Source: Nelumbo lutea
Taxonomy: Eukaryota; Streptophyta; Magnoliopsida; Proteales; Nelumbonaceae
Direction of reading: 5' to 3'
DNA length: 64,000 nt
NCBI GenBank assembly: GCA_022828595.1
Contig: JAKGHH010000001.1
Span: 207,533,813-207,597,812 of the forward strand
In this document: one piece after another, positions 49,301 to 60,780 of the stretch
Position numbering within the stretch: the stretch's first letter is position 1
Layout of the letters: every line of letters starts with the position of its first letter
Translations under genes and position numbers: made by a program
The notes under the pieces: generated by a model
Databases searched by the model: none
Told to the model about the DNA's origin: nothing
The model's input: only the letters and a program-made list of their open reading frames with translations

Positions 49301-52300
49301 AGTAACATTTGCATTCTTGGGCTTTCCAAATTGATCACCCTTCTTAAAATTGTTGTTATTCCGAAACCTTTCTAGAAGAAGATCTGGTTGAAGTTTGCAA
49401 CAAGAATCCTTCGTATGTTTCGGCTTCTTGCAATATTCACATGTCACCTCCTTTTTTTCATTTACCCCCTTTGGTTTTAATCCAACATGTGCAAAATGTT
49501 CTGGGGGAGGTGGGGTCTATAGCTGTACCTGTCTCCTGCTCTCTCTTCACTGCTCACCATAGAGTATGCCTGAGCAAGTGACACTTCATCCTTGGCCGGA
49601 ATATTTTGCCTTGTAATATCAAATTCAGGATTGAGTCTTGTAAGGAGTTCAAACACTCTATTTCTTTCCACAAATTTTCTGAAAATTTCTGCATCTTTGG
49701 TGCTTTCCCATATGAATGCTTCCATAACATCTATCTCCTGCCATAGTGACTTCAACATCGAATAGTAGACAGCCACACTCTTCTCTCCTTGTTTTCAAAT
49801 TTTCACATCATTCTTCATTTTGTAGGCCCTTGCAACATTTTATTTCTGAGAGTATGTTTCCGTAACACTATCCCAAATCTCCTTGGCTAAAGTCATCCAC
49901 AAATAGTGTTGACTTATGTGGGGTTTCATAGAATTTACCAACCACCCAATAATTGTGTAGTTATCCTACATCCATTTCTCATATGTAGGACTAGTCTCTT
50001 TCGACGGCTACCCGTGAGAAACCCTAGTTTACCTCTACTACAGACATGGATCTTGATAGATTCTGCCCAAGCAAGGTAATTTGTTCTGTCAAGTTTAATT
50101 GTAGGCACTCCTATCAAAATGGAATCTACGAGACCAACCCCTGACACCGGGATTTGCTTCATCTCACTTCCATATTGCTTCATCAGTCAAATGAAAATCA
50201 AAAAACAATGTTTTCAACCTTTATAGACCTAACTAAGGTAAGTCAAACACTGAAAAGTCCCAAAACTAGGGTTTCACCGTACCTGGCCTCCGGGGAGAAA
50301 GAGAGAAGAGGTAGCTGCTCAAACCAGAGCAATCCAAACCACTTCCAATTGCAGCCGCCCACTTTTGGAGATAAAAAGGAACCCTCCAAGCCTTGAGTGC
50401 CACACCCAAACAGCCTTTTCAACCCGTAACTGGAAACTCTCTAGTCGGCTAGGGTTTTGGGGAAAAATTCTGTAGTCCCACTTTCTTGGCAATCTTCGGC
50501 CAGCTTCTGACTCTCCAAACCCTCTACCAATTAGGCAAACATGATCTCTGATTGATCAGCAATTTATCTCTCCATACACCTTTCGATTAGAAAAAAAAGT
50601 GTATGAGAAAAAAGGAAAAAAAGGAGAAAAATGAGGACCTGCTTTGATACCAAGATGTGATTCAGACCAATAAAATTAGCTGAAATATTTAGATTAGAGC
50701 AGAAAGAAGGAAGGAAGAAGAGGAAGACAGCAAGAAGAAGGAAAAATGGAGAAGAAAGGAGAAAGAAAGGAGGAGTTCGATAATCTCCTCTTTCCCCTAC
50801 TCTAATATTTTTAGTAAACTTACTTAAGATACATAATTTACAAGGCGGCCCTTAAGTAGGCGTCCACATCAGCAATACACTTAAAAACAAAACAGAAGCT
50901 AAAGGCCCAATAAAGAAAGAAGGCCCAATAAGAAAACATAACAAGAAGGAACTAATAAGAATGACACTAAAGGACTAGGGCCCATTCGGCCCAGTCTCTC
51001 TACATATTGAACACGTAAAAGATGCAAAACTATCTGATGCATTTAAATTCCCTATATATTTCATCTTGCATGCAAAGATCCACGTATCTGCATATCAAAA
51101 TCTGTTTTCAATCAGGAACATTCTACAATTACTTGTTATATAGCACCTTAAAATTTAAAACTAGCCAATTAACATTTTTTCTTCCATAATTGTTGCATCT
51201 TTCAAACTTAAATACAGTAAGCACCACAGCTTTTTGGTGAAGGTAGTTTTTATCAAGACATGGGTGTTTTTTTATGCTTGGCATATTTTGTTCGTTCGGC
51301 TGCACTTTGTAAGAGCGTGAATGCAGAACCGAAGCAAATATATACTCCAGTTAGGTTTTGCAGTTGTTTGGTAGGAATATGTCTTTGTACTGAAAATGAA
51401 AGTAAATTTGTTTTTTCCTGATATTTTGCATACATTTTGCGCTTAAAGTTGGTCCATGTAAAAAGGGTATATTCCAGTATTGAAATCATGTTTGTATCCA
51501 TCAAAACCAAAGTTGATACAAAATTTATCAATGCAAAACTGAACCAAGATTGCATTCTCACTTTTTGACCAAACTTGCATTTACATCAACACATGCCTTT
51601 TGCACTCTTACCAAACGCAGCCTTAAGACTACTTTCATGTCTCACTGAACAATTTATTCTTCATTTTACTTCTTTTTTACATCACCAAAATTATTGATGT
51701 AAGAAGAAAATAGAACAGAACAAATTGCAACTAATCAAATGAAAATTCAGTCCATAATATGAGGCTGATCTGCTCTTATGATTCATTTGGACTTTAATCA
51801 GCTATTTCTTTCACATTCCTATTGGTGTAGTAATCTAATCTCTCTAGATATCCTACTAACAAGTCCATGTCTCTACTAGTGCTTGTGTCTCCTTGCCTTG
51901 CTACTTAGGTTTCCTCTTCCTTGGTAGCCTAAGGCACAATCACCATAAGATGCCATAAAACAAAAGTAGAAAAGCACCTTGAACCATGGTTCCACTATCA
52001 TGGGTCTCTCTCTAGAATCTAGATATGTACTTTAGTGCTTGATAATAGAGGATATAGAGAGGGTTACTTTATCCAAATTGTTGTTTCCTTTAATTGTCCT
52101 GTTGTGTTTTCCAACCTGTATGGATCTCAATGACATTTGTATTTTTGCATATGCTTGCCATGTATGTGCAATTTATGTCTTCTTTCTCCAAATTATAGGT
52201 GGTTGGGAAAAATGTTGGGAGGAAGGACTAACACCATGGGATCTGGGGCAGCCAACACCTGTTATTCTACATCTTCTTCAGACGGATGCACTTCCCAAAG

Positions 52301-52329
52301 GCAGGGCTCTAGTTCCTGGATGTGGTAGT
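43385..52329 (+). CDS. Thiol/thiocyanate methyltransferase-like gene, exons 1 and 2
   Basis: SAM-dependent methyltransferases of the plant HOL/TMT family methylate thiocyanate, halides or bisulfide (family knowledge). Exon 1 (43385-43601) starts [13 protein letters not shown], is rich in Arg/Ser/Thr, and may be an organelle presequence. It ends [17 protein letters not shown] with donor GTAATA. Exon 2 (52199-52329), after acceptor TAG, reads [43 protein letters not shown], with donor GTGAGT. [20 protein letters not shown] and ALVPGCG (SAM-binding loop) are the family signature. Phases join (exon 1 leaves one base, exon 2 supplies two). Intron 1 is 8.6 kb with copia G and a LINE piece inside. 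Intron 2 exceeds 11.6 kb and no further exon is seen, so the gene is either very long or truncated. Confidence 0.85.
43602..44559 (+). other. Methyltransferase intron 1, first part
   Basis: No feature recognised apart from ordinary T-rich intron sequence. Confidence 0.5.
44560..45170 (-). pseudogene. LINE C-terminal/RNase H fragment in intron 1
   Basis: Minus-strand translation gives [12 protein letters not shown] (about 44960), [19 protein letters not shown] (44920-44860) and [20 protein letters not shown] (44790-44720), then FxWMTSLSV. The segment with [15 protein letters not shown] is typical of the RNase H-like domain at the end of plant L1 elements. It is frameshifted and has stops. Confidence 0.65.
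45265..45600 (-). repeat. Copia G left LTR (3' LTR)
   Basis: Starts agatgtgattcagacc and ends agtctctctaca, directly before the polypurine tract. It is close to the right LTR apart from indels in the purine-rich part. Confidence 0.92.
45613..45965 (-). pseudogene. Copia G RNase H end
   Basis: The frame from 45965 reads [40 protein letters not shown] and [20 protein letters not shown], then breaks near 45700 before the expected ADVLTKG segment. The GYC...WRSKKQ part lies just upstream (45970-46090) with a stop. Confidence 0.8.
46191..47113 (-). pseudogene. Copia G reverse transcriptase
   Basis: Reads [17 protein letters not shown] (47075-47025), then [53 protein letters not shown] region with [14 protein letters not shown] and [11 protein letters not shown] follows in other frames (46700-46480), then [24 protein letters not shown] is preserved but frames are interrupted several times. 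Confidence 0.8.
47026..47581 (-). repeat. ~278-bp tandem duplication in copia G
   Basis: Two adjacent copies span roughly 47026-47303 and 47304-47581. Both carry cctccattttggtttggaca (47048, 47325) and gaggagcatctagttcgtcc (47271, 47550). The duplicated DNA is the linker before RT ([15 protein letters not shown] and following) plus the RT start. Confidence 0.88.
47500..49000 (-). pseudogene. Copia G protease to integrase
   Basis: 48866-48651 carries [20 protein letters not shown] and [13 protein letters not shown]. 48669-48412 has the zinc-finger [20 protein letters not shown] and the integrase start [10 protein letters not shown]. 48402-47500 holds [20 protein letters not shown] in place of [47 protein letters not shown] and the integrase C-terminus into the RT linker. 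Frameshifts separate these blocks. Confidence 0.8.
49148..50183 (-). pseudogene. Copia G gag
   Basis: 50183 starts [15 protein letters not shown], then [20 protein letters not shown] and [10 protein letters not shown]. After frame breaks, 49776-49477 gives [40 protein letters not shown] and [15 protein letters not shown]. The zinc knuckle [20 protein letters not shown] follows at about 49440-49385. This is standard copia gag order, non-functional. Confidence 0.8.
50184..50652 (-). other. Copia G leader and primer-binding site
   Basis: Untranslated leader between gag and the 5' LTR. The primer site TGGTATCAAAGC (minus strand, 50652-50641) directly abuts the LTR. Confidence 0.8.
50653..51004 (-). 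repeat. Copia G right LTR (5' LTR)
   Basis: Starts agatgtgattcagacc after the primer-site complement, ends agtctctctaca, and is followed by target duplication TATTG. Confidence 0.92.
51010..52198 (+). other. Methyltransferase intron 1, last part
   Basis: AT-rich intron ending at acceptor AG 52197-52198. A decayed MITE with the end ttaccaaacgcagccttaag lies near 51240-51626, but I cannot define its other end. Confidence 0.5.
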
Positions 52330-53042
<713 letters not shown>

Positions 53043-53250
53043 CTCTAGAACATAGTTGTCAACGCGATGCCTAGGCGGGCGCCTAGGCTACAAGGCGCCC
53101 TTTGAGGCTAGGCTCACCTAATCGCCAAGCAGTTTTTTACTTCCTACTATAAAATACTTTTTTGTTCATTCTTTTTTGAGATTATAATTATAAAATAGAA
53201 ATTATTAAACTAAAATAATCATTTTGTGTGTTTATATACTAATTTCTTTT

Positions 53251-53748
53251 AACATGGGTCTGAGGAGGGCTGTGAGGGATTCAAACCTTGATAGTATTTC
53301 GAGCCTCTTTGAACTTCTTGATAATGTTTTCTTGAACCCTTCTAAGGTGGACTCTAGAATTTGGACCCCTACCCCCATAGGCTCTTTTTCTTGCGCTTCC
53401 TTCTTCAAAGTCCTTTGCCAATCCACCAGTCCTGCAACCTCCCCTTTCCCGGTTAGTGAGGTTTGGTGCAGACCAATTCCTCCTAGGGTTGGTACTTTTT
53501 GTTGGGAAGCCTATTTGGAAAGATTCAACACTAGGGATTTTCTCCAAAAGAAGAGACCCAATACTTGTTTGTCACCTCATTGGTGTGTTCTTTGCAAAGC
53601 GGATGGGGAGACTAGTTTTCACTTACTGGTGTCTTGCCAATTTGCAAAGTCAATTTGGGAGTGCGCTTTTCTCTCTTTGAGTGTAGGTGGAACCCTTCAT
53701 CAAACTTGCAAAGCCTATTTTCCCCTTCCTTTTTCAGGTGGCACATAA
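53251..53748 (+). pseudogene. LINE zinc-binding reverse transcriptase C-terminal domain
   Basis: The frame reads RIWTPTPIGSFSCASFFKVL, RPIPPRVGTFCWEAYLERFN, TRDFLQKKRPNTCLSPHWCV, LCKADGETSFHLLVSCQFAK and SIWECAFL. The W...C..C...H...C pattern with PRVGTFCWEA is the zf-RVT module of plant L1 ORF2. The reverse transcriptase core is missing through 5' truncation. Confidence 0.85.
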
Positions 53749-53979
53749 AAAGGAGAACGACTATGTGGAGAGGTCTAAGGGCTGCAGTATGTTGGACATT
53801 ATGGGAAGAAAGAAATACTAGGATCTTCTTAGAAAATGAGAGAGGGGCTGAAGAATTGAGGGTTGTGATCCACATAAGGGCAGTACAGTGGCTGAAATTA
53901 CTAGAACTATTTACAAACTACACAGTGGAAGACATGTTGAGAAAGTGGGGTGAGACTGGTAACTGCACTCAGGTCAAAC

Positions 53980-54386
53980 CAATAATAAGGGTGTCTTGGA
54001 CTCCCCCACCTGCTGGCTTCTTAAAGTTAAATTTTGATGGGAGTTGTAGGGGGAACCCAGGACAATCAGGGATTGGAGGTGTTTTTAGGGATGAGAACAG
54101 GGCATAAATGACCCTCTTCTTGGCAGTTATGGAAGGAGTTCATAAAGCCAAGGAGATGAATGTCAGGAAACTCATAATTGAAGGGGACTCGGAGGTGGTG
54201 ATAGGGTGGCTGATTAAAGACGACTGTGGTTTATGGAACTACAGGAATGAGAAGAGGAAATTCTGGTGGCTGGTGCGGGAGATGGAAATGAGGATGAGTT
54301 GGGTTAAGAGATCAGCTAACTCTGTAGTTGATGGATTAGCTAAACAAGGGATAGAAAGGGAAGCAATGTTTTGGGCTAAGATGTAA
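53980..54386 (+). pseudogene. LINE RNase H-like domain
   Basis: IRVSWTPPPAGFLKLNFDGS, CRGNPGQSGIGGVFRDENRA, one in-frame stop at 54105-54107, then LAVMEGVHKAKEMNVRKLII, EGDSEVVIGWLIKDDCGLWN and SANSVVDGLAKQGIERE. The NFDGS, EGDS and DxLAKxG motifs of the plant RNase H-like family are present. A single stop separates the halves. Confidence 0.85.
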
Positions 54387-54937
54387 CTTAATTGTTGCTT
54401 TTTCTCTTTTTCTCTCTTTGGAGGGTTTAAGTTGTATTCGGAAGATAAGAGTTTTTGTCTTCCTTGCTGTGATATTTCAATGAATTGAATGAATCTGTTA
54501 TTGATAAAAAAAATATATACTAATTTTTTTTTATTGTTTTCTTATTTATTAGGGTTTAATCAACACAAACATTGCTAAATGCTGTATTGAACCCTCAAAG
54601 ACTTCAAAACCTGAACCAATAAGGAAGAACTTTCTTTTCTTCTTTTCCTATAACAAAAATAAGGGTTCATCCCCTATATTTTTTGAATTTTATTTTCCTT
54701 CTTCTTTTTCTTCTCATGAATATGTTGATTTTCTATACTTCAATATGAACTTTATAATTTTCTTATGAAAATTATGAATGATTATTAAGGAAATATGGTT
54801 ATGGTACCTAGGGAACTACCCTAGGATCTATGTTTTCAACATAAAAATCCATCGCCTAGGCAACTAGGCGACAAGGCGACAAGGCGCCCCCCCTGTTGCC
54901 TAGTCTCGCATTGGTGCCTTGAAACTATGCTCTAGAA

Positions 54938-55770
54938 ATATAGTTAAGAGAAAGATAAGCATGGGTTTCATGGGAAGACAAGGTAAAGAAATTTGGATGG
55001 ATCTGTTCTCTTTTGAAAACTATTGTAGTCCAAAAGGGTCTGTGTTTGTTCACCTCTCCCTATTCCCATCTACAAAGTTCCAGCTCCAAATCCTGATATG
55101 GCAAAAAGTAAACCCTTTTATTTCAAAAAAAGGAAAGTTTAAAATGGATACCTTTCATAGTGTGAAGTTTGAACATATAATAAAGCAAGGAGCTGATGCA
55201 AACATAGCAGTGTAAACATGGTCATGCAGGGCCTCTTGTCAGAAGGATGGTCATGATTGGCCATGTCAATCCTTTTTTTGAAGAATAAAGAATAAAATTT
55301 TAATAAACAAAAACACGATACAAGCTGATCAGATGTCTAGATGACACCCCTTGCAAAGAAAACAAAAACATGATACAAGCTGATCAACCCTTAGTGCATA
55401 GCTTTCCAGAAACTCTAGATGCTCATGTAGAAAATCTTTCCGTATAAGGTATGCAGTTTCATTTTGTTTTCAAAATTAACAGAAACTATAATTTATAATT
55501 GCTATTTCCAAATATACAATGCAGTGATGATGTATGTATTTCCTAATTTCATACCCTTTTTAACCAAAAATATTTTCTACTTTTTTAGTCTTTGTGGAAT
55601 GGTATAATACATGACTATTTATCAAATATTGTTTCCTCCCATATACTATGCTAAACGTGGTAGTTATTGATATATAGGAAATTGTTTAATAATTGTGCTT
55701 GAAAAACACAGTTTTCTTTGCCTTTCCCTTCCTTTCCTACCTTTTATTTCAAGCCAAAAACAGCCTTAGG
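54938..55770. other. Intron 2 or intergenic, no gene seen
   Basis: Contains a short local duplication (acaagctgatca and gatacaagctgatca near 55318-55387). No coding motif. Confidence 0.5.
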
Positions 55771-55778
55771 GTTTGAGA

Positions 55779-56013
55779 CAAGGTTCAAAATATCGATATA
55801 GGCCGATAGGCCGGCAGGGCATATTTTTCTATATCGTGGCTCGCTTCCCCTTTTTTTTAGTTTTTTTTTTTTTTTTTTTATCAATCTGGTTCAGAGGGGT
55901 CAGTTTAAGGCCCCTCTACCCCCTGACCCAGGGTCTGACCCGAAACTCCCCCCGTAGGGGTGTATCGGGAAGCCCCCGATACGGGCCAATACATTGCAAT
56001 TTTTTGATCCTTG
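55779..56013. mobile_element. 235-bp hAT-like MITE
   Basis: Ends CAAGGTTCAAAATATCG and, inverted, CAAGGATCAAAAAATTGC, flanked by a perfect 8-bp duplication GTTTGAGA (55771-55778 and 56014-56021). The interior is GC-rich with several short C-runs. Non-coding. Confidence 0.87.
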
Positions 56014-56021
56014 GTTTGAGA

Positions 56022-56590
56022 GAAAGAAAGAAGAGGAAGAAGAGAAAAGAAAGAAGAAAAGAGAGGTAAAAAGTGGTGTTTAATTGATTCCACCCAACCC
56101 CCTTAATATGCCTTTATTCTTGCTAAGAATGATATGTAAAGGTACAATACTGCCCTTATAACAAGAGATATATCTCCCTCTCAGCCCAACACATATTCAA
56201 TTACCAAAATACCCTTTTACACAAGAGAAATAAGACTCACTAATACTTCTAATACTCCCCCTCAAGTTGGTGGAAATATATCTATCATGCCCAGCTTGCT
56301 TACAATCTCCAATATGCACACTTTGGTAGCTCCTTCAGTGAGAATATCAGTTAGTTGAGATTGTGTGGTGGTATAAGGAGTACAAATCTGGCCATCTAGA
56401 AGTTTTTCATATATAAAGTGATGCTCAACCTCTATGTGCTTGGAATATGTTGAGCAGGATTACGAGTGATACTGATAGCAACTTTGTTTGCATCCATAAT
56501 GCTTCATACACACTGTGTGCCATGGATTGAAATTCATCTTCTTCACTTGAACTTGGCACCACATTTTGCTTATTGCTATGCCTGTTCATT
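56022..56590 (-). pseudogene. Copia 3' remnant (RNase H end, polypurine tract, LTR)
   Basis: Minus-strand translation gives SKQNVVPSSSEEDEFQSMAH, SVYEALWMQTK, then in shifted frames ICTPYTTTQSQLTDILTEGA and [12 protein letters not shown] (56590-56270). The polypurine tract (tactccccctcaag on the + strand) follows at about 56262, and LTR-like DNA occupies 56022-56262. No other part of this element is present. Confidence 0.7.
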
Positions 56591-56754
56591 TGTGTTGAAG
56601 TTTGACATTTGAAACTGTAATAATTGCTTTTAGAGGTACACTGAAATTGGTGAACTTTTCTTGTTGCTGATATCTAAATGTAAAGAGTGTTCTAAAATCT
56701 GAATGTTGAGTTTTGAAATGACAATTAGCCATTTAATAAATTGATTAATAAGTA

Positions 56755-56979
56755 ACAAAATGATTTCAAGAATTGCTAGATAGACAGAGAAATTTATGAG
56801 GGATTTCTTGTGGGAACCAGGGAACAAAAAGAGGATCATCTGGTTAAATGGGAACAGGTCTGCAAGCCTAAGGAACTAAAGGGTTTAGGATTGGGAAACA
56901 TCACTCTCAAAATTGCTGCTCTCCTGGGTAAATGGTTATGAAGGCTCCCATTTGGAAGAGATAGGTTATGGCACATAGT
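56755..56979 (+). pseudogene. LINE reverse transcriptase C-terminal fragment
   Basis: Plus-strand frames give KFMRDFLWEPGNKKRIIWLN, then VCKPKELKGLGLGNITLKIAA and LLGKWL (shifted), equivalent to the IxxFLWxG...LGxxNxxLxNxALLGKWLWR block of plant L1 elements. Copia E starts at 56980, in the middle of it. Confidence 0.75.
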
Positions 56980-57345
56980 TGTTGTAGAGAACACTGATAT
57001 GGGCCCCACAGCAGTGGTCCCCACTGTGTTCGTAGGACAGTATGTGTAATTATTTGTTTCAGTCATGGTAGTGTCAGTTGGGGTCAGTTGTTATTTCAGT
57101 TTTTATTTACTTTATTTGTCATATAAGTACTAAGGGCAGATCTGTCCTTTTCTCTATGTACTGAACATAACCTATAAATACAAAGAGAGTGGCGGCGGCA
57201 GATGTGTTAGAATCTGTCCCTTCTTTCAAACCTTTGTGTTCTCCTGTTCCTCTTCTCTCTTTTCTCCTTCCTCTCACCTTTCTTCTACTTTTCTTAACCT
57301 AAAAGCTATTAGGGTTCAAGCTGATTGCAGTCTTGATCTTCTACT
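56980..57345 (+). repeat. Copia E 5' LTR (inferred limits)
   Basis: Begins where LINE similarity ends and stops directly before the primer-site-like TAGTATTAGAGCC. It contains a promoter-like tataaatac at about 57173 and T/C-rich sequence near its end. The missing 3' LTR prevents confirmation. Confidence 0.65.
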
Positions 57346-58227
57346 TAGTATTAGAGCCTATCTAGGGCTTCTCATGTGTGTCTAGTCAAGCTGACCACAT
57401 GAGAACAAGCTAGGGCTGGAAGCTTATGAAGCAGTATTTGTCAGCTGATTCTTGGAGATTACCAGGAGAGTTTCGCAGCTGTTGAGGACTTGCCACGGCT
57501 TGCAGAGTGTTGGTAATCAGGAAGAAGCAGTGAAGGCTAGGTTCAGGCAACCCTGGAAGGCAAGGAACAACATTCTTTGAGTAAGTTTTTATTTAGTTTC
57601 TAGAGACTGCTATCAGTCAAGATAAGTTGGACCTATCTAGAAGGATAGGTCAAACTGCTTTAGGGTTTTTCTCTCTAATATAGGGTTTGACGGTTGGGCC
57701 GAACCCTCTTTATCTTCTTGGAAAGTGATTGTTTTAGGGTTTTCTCTCAGAGGTGATCAATTTTAGGGTTTCATATTGACCCTACGACAGGTCCTAACTG
57801 TACGGACTGCTTGGAAAGTGCGGCTGAACACTTATTTCAGACCTACGATTAAAACCCTAATTCTGCTCCAGCATCTCAGATTGCTCTCTAAGCTGGTTTT
57901 AGACCTATTTTTGGCTTCGAGCTCTTCTAGGGGAAAAAACTTGTACGGACTGCTTGGTACTGTGATTGCCGATTGGTTTCAGATCAGACCTGCACTAGTT
58001 CATGCATATACCGTGATTACAGATTGGCTTCAGATTAGACCTGCATTGATTCTATACTGTTTTCTGATTGTGATCGACTGTCCAAGTGTTGTTTTCTGGT
58101 GTAGTGACTCTAACAGTTTGTAGCTACTGATTCTTGACCAAAGATAGAGTTTAAAAATCAGGGAGAAAGTAGTTTTGGGAACAACAGTTATGGTAGTTTA
58201 TCTGAAACTGGATTTCAGATTACAACT

Positions 58228-58850
58228 ATGAGATTTGATGGGTCAAATTACTTGGAATGGGCCCAATCAGCCATGATGGCTATTGGGGGAAGGGGAAAAC
58301 TGGGTTACCTCTTGGGAGATGTGAAAGAACCTTCCAAGGAGGACCCAATGTACACCAAGTGGATTCAAGAGAACTATTTGGTTATGGTATGGCTATGTAA
58401 TTCTATGCAGCCACATATCAACCGAAATTACTTGTGGGCAAAGACAGCCAAGGAGATATGGGATGTTGTGAAAGAAACATATTCCCAACCTCTTAATGTT
58501 GCCAGAGCCTATGAATTGAAGTGTGAGGTGAACAGTCTTAAATAAGGAGAGAAGCCAGTTTCTATCTACTTCTCTACCTTGAAATCCTTGTGGCATGAGA
58601 TTGACCATCTAGAGACCCTTGAGTGGGAGAGTCCCAAAGATGCACAGACTCACAGAAAGAAAGTCGAGACAAATAGGGTGTTTGAGTTTCTAGCTGGCCT
58701 GAATTCAGAATATGACATTGTGCGGCAACAGATACTGACCAGAGATAGTGTGACCCTCTCTCAAGCATACTCCCTAGTGCATAGTGAAGAGACCAGGAGG
58801 AAAGTCATGATGCAACCTCAACCCCCTTCCCCAGCCTTGACAGCTGTTAA
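58228..58850 (+). pseudogene. Copia E gag, first part
   Basis: MRFDGSNYLEWAQSAMMAIG, GRGKLGYLLGD, VMVWLCNSMQPHINRNYLWA, AKEIWDVVKETYSQPLNVAR, then one in-frame stop (58543-58545), and STLKSLWHEIDHLETLEWES, NRVFEFLAGLNSEYDIVRQQ, LSQAYSLVHSEETRRKVM to LTAV at the insertion point. The frame resumes after the inserted LTR at 60781 with PKSGGDPERD. Confidence 0.85.
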
Positions 58851-60775
58851 TGTTAGACAGTTTTTGTATGCCCTTAGCTTCAATCTGATTTGATGTACTT
58901 TTGTTATTTAGTGGAAATAAATAAAGTGCATGTTTGATTCATGTTGTTTGGTTTAATTCTGTGTAAAACCCTAAAACTGGACATTTATAGACTCATGTTA
59001 GTTTTAAATGTTCACAGCCGTTGGATAAGTCTGGGGAGATTTATCCTGCCAAGGCTGATACTGGTGTGCCACCAAGTGTTGGGATGGCCTGTCTCAGCCA
59101 TCAGGGTAAGACCCGAGGCACATGCAGTATGGGATTACTTGAATCCTTGAACCGGACCAGATTTCCAGTATTGCCCTGAACCTTGGAGATAGATGGGCAA
59201 AACTGGAAAGTTACACCTGACCCCTAGACTCGATTATGACATTTCACTAGGTGTTGGATCAGGCTGCCTTTGATATGCCAATCAGTGAGATCCTTAGCGG
59301 GGATCAAAACCTGGGTATGTTGGGGCAGTTTGAGAATTCATCTGAGTGGATGATCATAGTGACAGAATCAGCCACTTTGTCGGACAAAGGGTAATGATCG
59401 GGAATGCACTCTCTCTGATGGAAACCAAACTGCCGGCAGTTGATTTCAATCGTTGGAATTTTGTTTTGCAAAATTAATATATTTATATATATATGTACGG
59501 TTTCGAATTGTTTGCAAATGGTTTTAATTCCCGGGATCCATGTGAGAGGAGAGTGCGGCACTGTACCTTGTAGCCGAGGGAGAGGTCCTCTCTTGTCGGG
59601 CAGTGCTTGATCATTAAGGGCTGAGAGGTTAAGTGTAAGACCATTGAGGATAATACCTGATGGGCTAATCTTGCACCTGCCCACAGTCCCTGGGTTTTTA
59701 TAAGATGGCTTGGCCCAGGGACCACTTAATGTAAGTGTTGGGCCCATAGGGTCCATATGATGGACTCAAGGGGTTCATTGAGTTTTTCAGTGAATTCGGC
59801 TGGGCCTTGTATTAAAGGCTGGGCCGAACCCATGTGGCTGGTGTGTAGATCAATGCTTGGGTCCCACGCCATACAAAGAAGCCCAACTGGGCAGCAGATT
59901 GGAAAGTAATTAGACACTGAACACTTAATGGGCCAGAAGCCCATTTTGAGGTGGGCTGATAGGATCACCCATCCTTGGGGCGAATTTGAGATTAAAGTTA
60001 GTAAAAGGATTGGGCCTTTAGCCTTATCCACTCTTAGAGACCAAATTCAAATTAGATTTGAATCTGGTAACCTCCTGATAAGATCAGGAGTAAGCTAACT
60101 CTATCTGCAAAAAGGATTAAGATTATCCCCTATCCAAATACTGATTTGGATTGGGATAACTCCTAATAAGGAGGTTTCTTAATCAAGAAGAAAGGAGGAG
60201 ATTTCGAACCACCTTGAAGAGGTATAGGATACCTCCTGCGAATTTAGATCTGATCTGATTCATACTCTCCAGAAAAAGAGAAAAAGCAGTTCAGCCTTTT
60301 TCGTTTTTGGAGATCTCCTCCTGCCGCCGCCATCTGCCATTGCAAGATTAGATCTTTGCAGAAAAGAAAGTCAAGAAATCTGTTCTTGACATCAGTCTTG
60401 CAAGAAAGACTGAGAAGGATTCAGTGTTTAGTACTTCCAGAGGATTCTTGTGAAGGATCCAGTGTGTAGGACGCACCCTGCTGGTTCTGTTCCATTCACA
60501 GCTGTGTCATCTTCAGCAGGAACGGATCTTGGAGCATTCTTTGGGCGTGAACACCAACTTTGGGAGATACTGCTTCTCCGGATCAAGTATATTCCTCCCA
60601 TTTATCTTTTGGTACAGATTTGGTTTGATTATGGTTCAAGTAGGATCCTTGAATATTGTATTCTTAACTTTGGGAATATGATTCCCAGTTGGGAGAAGGT
60701 AGGAAATTTTTGAAATTTGCCCACCCATTCCGCAACCTTTATGGCGTCCATTAGATGGATCCTACCCTTCTTTCA
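58851..60775 (+). mobile_element. Solo LTR, copy C of the ~1.95-kb family (inside copia E gag)
   Basis: Starts TGTTAGACAG, ends CCTTCTTTCA, with the perfect 5-bp duplication GTTAA (58846-58850 and 60776-60780). Removing it restores the gag reading frame across the site. It aligns along its whole length with copy B and contains no recognisable protein domain. Confidence 0.9.
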
Positions 60776-60780
60776 GTTAA

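Larger units (their letters stand above)
45265..51004 (-). mobile_element. Copia element G in methyltransferase intron 1
   Basis: Perfect 5-bp target duplications TATTG (45260-45264 and 51005-51009) flank two LTRs of 336 and 352 bp. The primer-site complement tttgatacca lies at 50643-50652, and the polypurine tract (ctccccctcaag on the + strand) at 45601-45612. The minus-strand coding order is gag, zinc knuckle, protease, integrase, RT, RNase H, with many frame breaks. LTR ends are TGTAGAGAGAC...ACATCT, a TG...CT type. It is antisense to the host gene. Confidence 0.93.
53251..54513 (+). mobile_element. 5'-truncated L1-type LINE inside the hAT element
   Basis: The insertion is bounded by an imperfect 18-bp target duplication starting tatatactaattt (53233-53250 and 54514-54531) and ends in a short A-run, as expected from target-primed reverse transcription. 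It contains only the C-terminal part of LINE ORF2: zinc-binding domain then RNase H-like domain. Confidence 0.88.
53051..54929. mobile_element. hAT-like element with a nested LINE
   Basis: Ends CATAGTTGTCAACGC on the left and, inverted, CATAGTTTCAAGGC on the right. They are flanked by a perfect 8-bp duplication CTCTAGAA (53043-53050 and 54930-54937), typical for hAT elements. Both ends are rich in gcctaggcg words. Without the LINE the element is about 600 bp and non-coding. It lies in methyltransferase intron 2. Confidence 0.88.

Noticed and set aside
53634..54386. Possible host RNase H-like gene
   Set aside because: It is colinear with the LINE zinc-binding domain, flanked by LINE target duplications, and has a stop in the middle.
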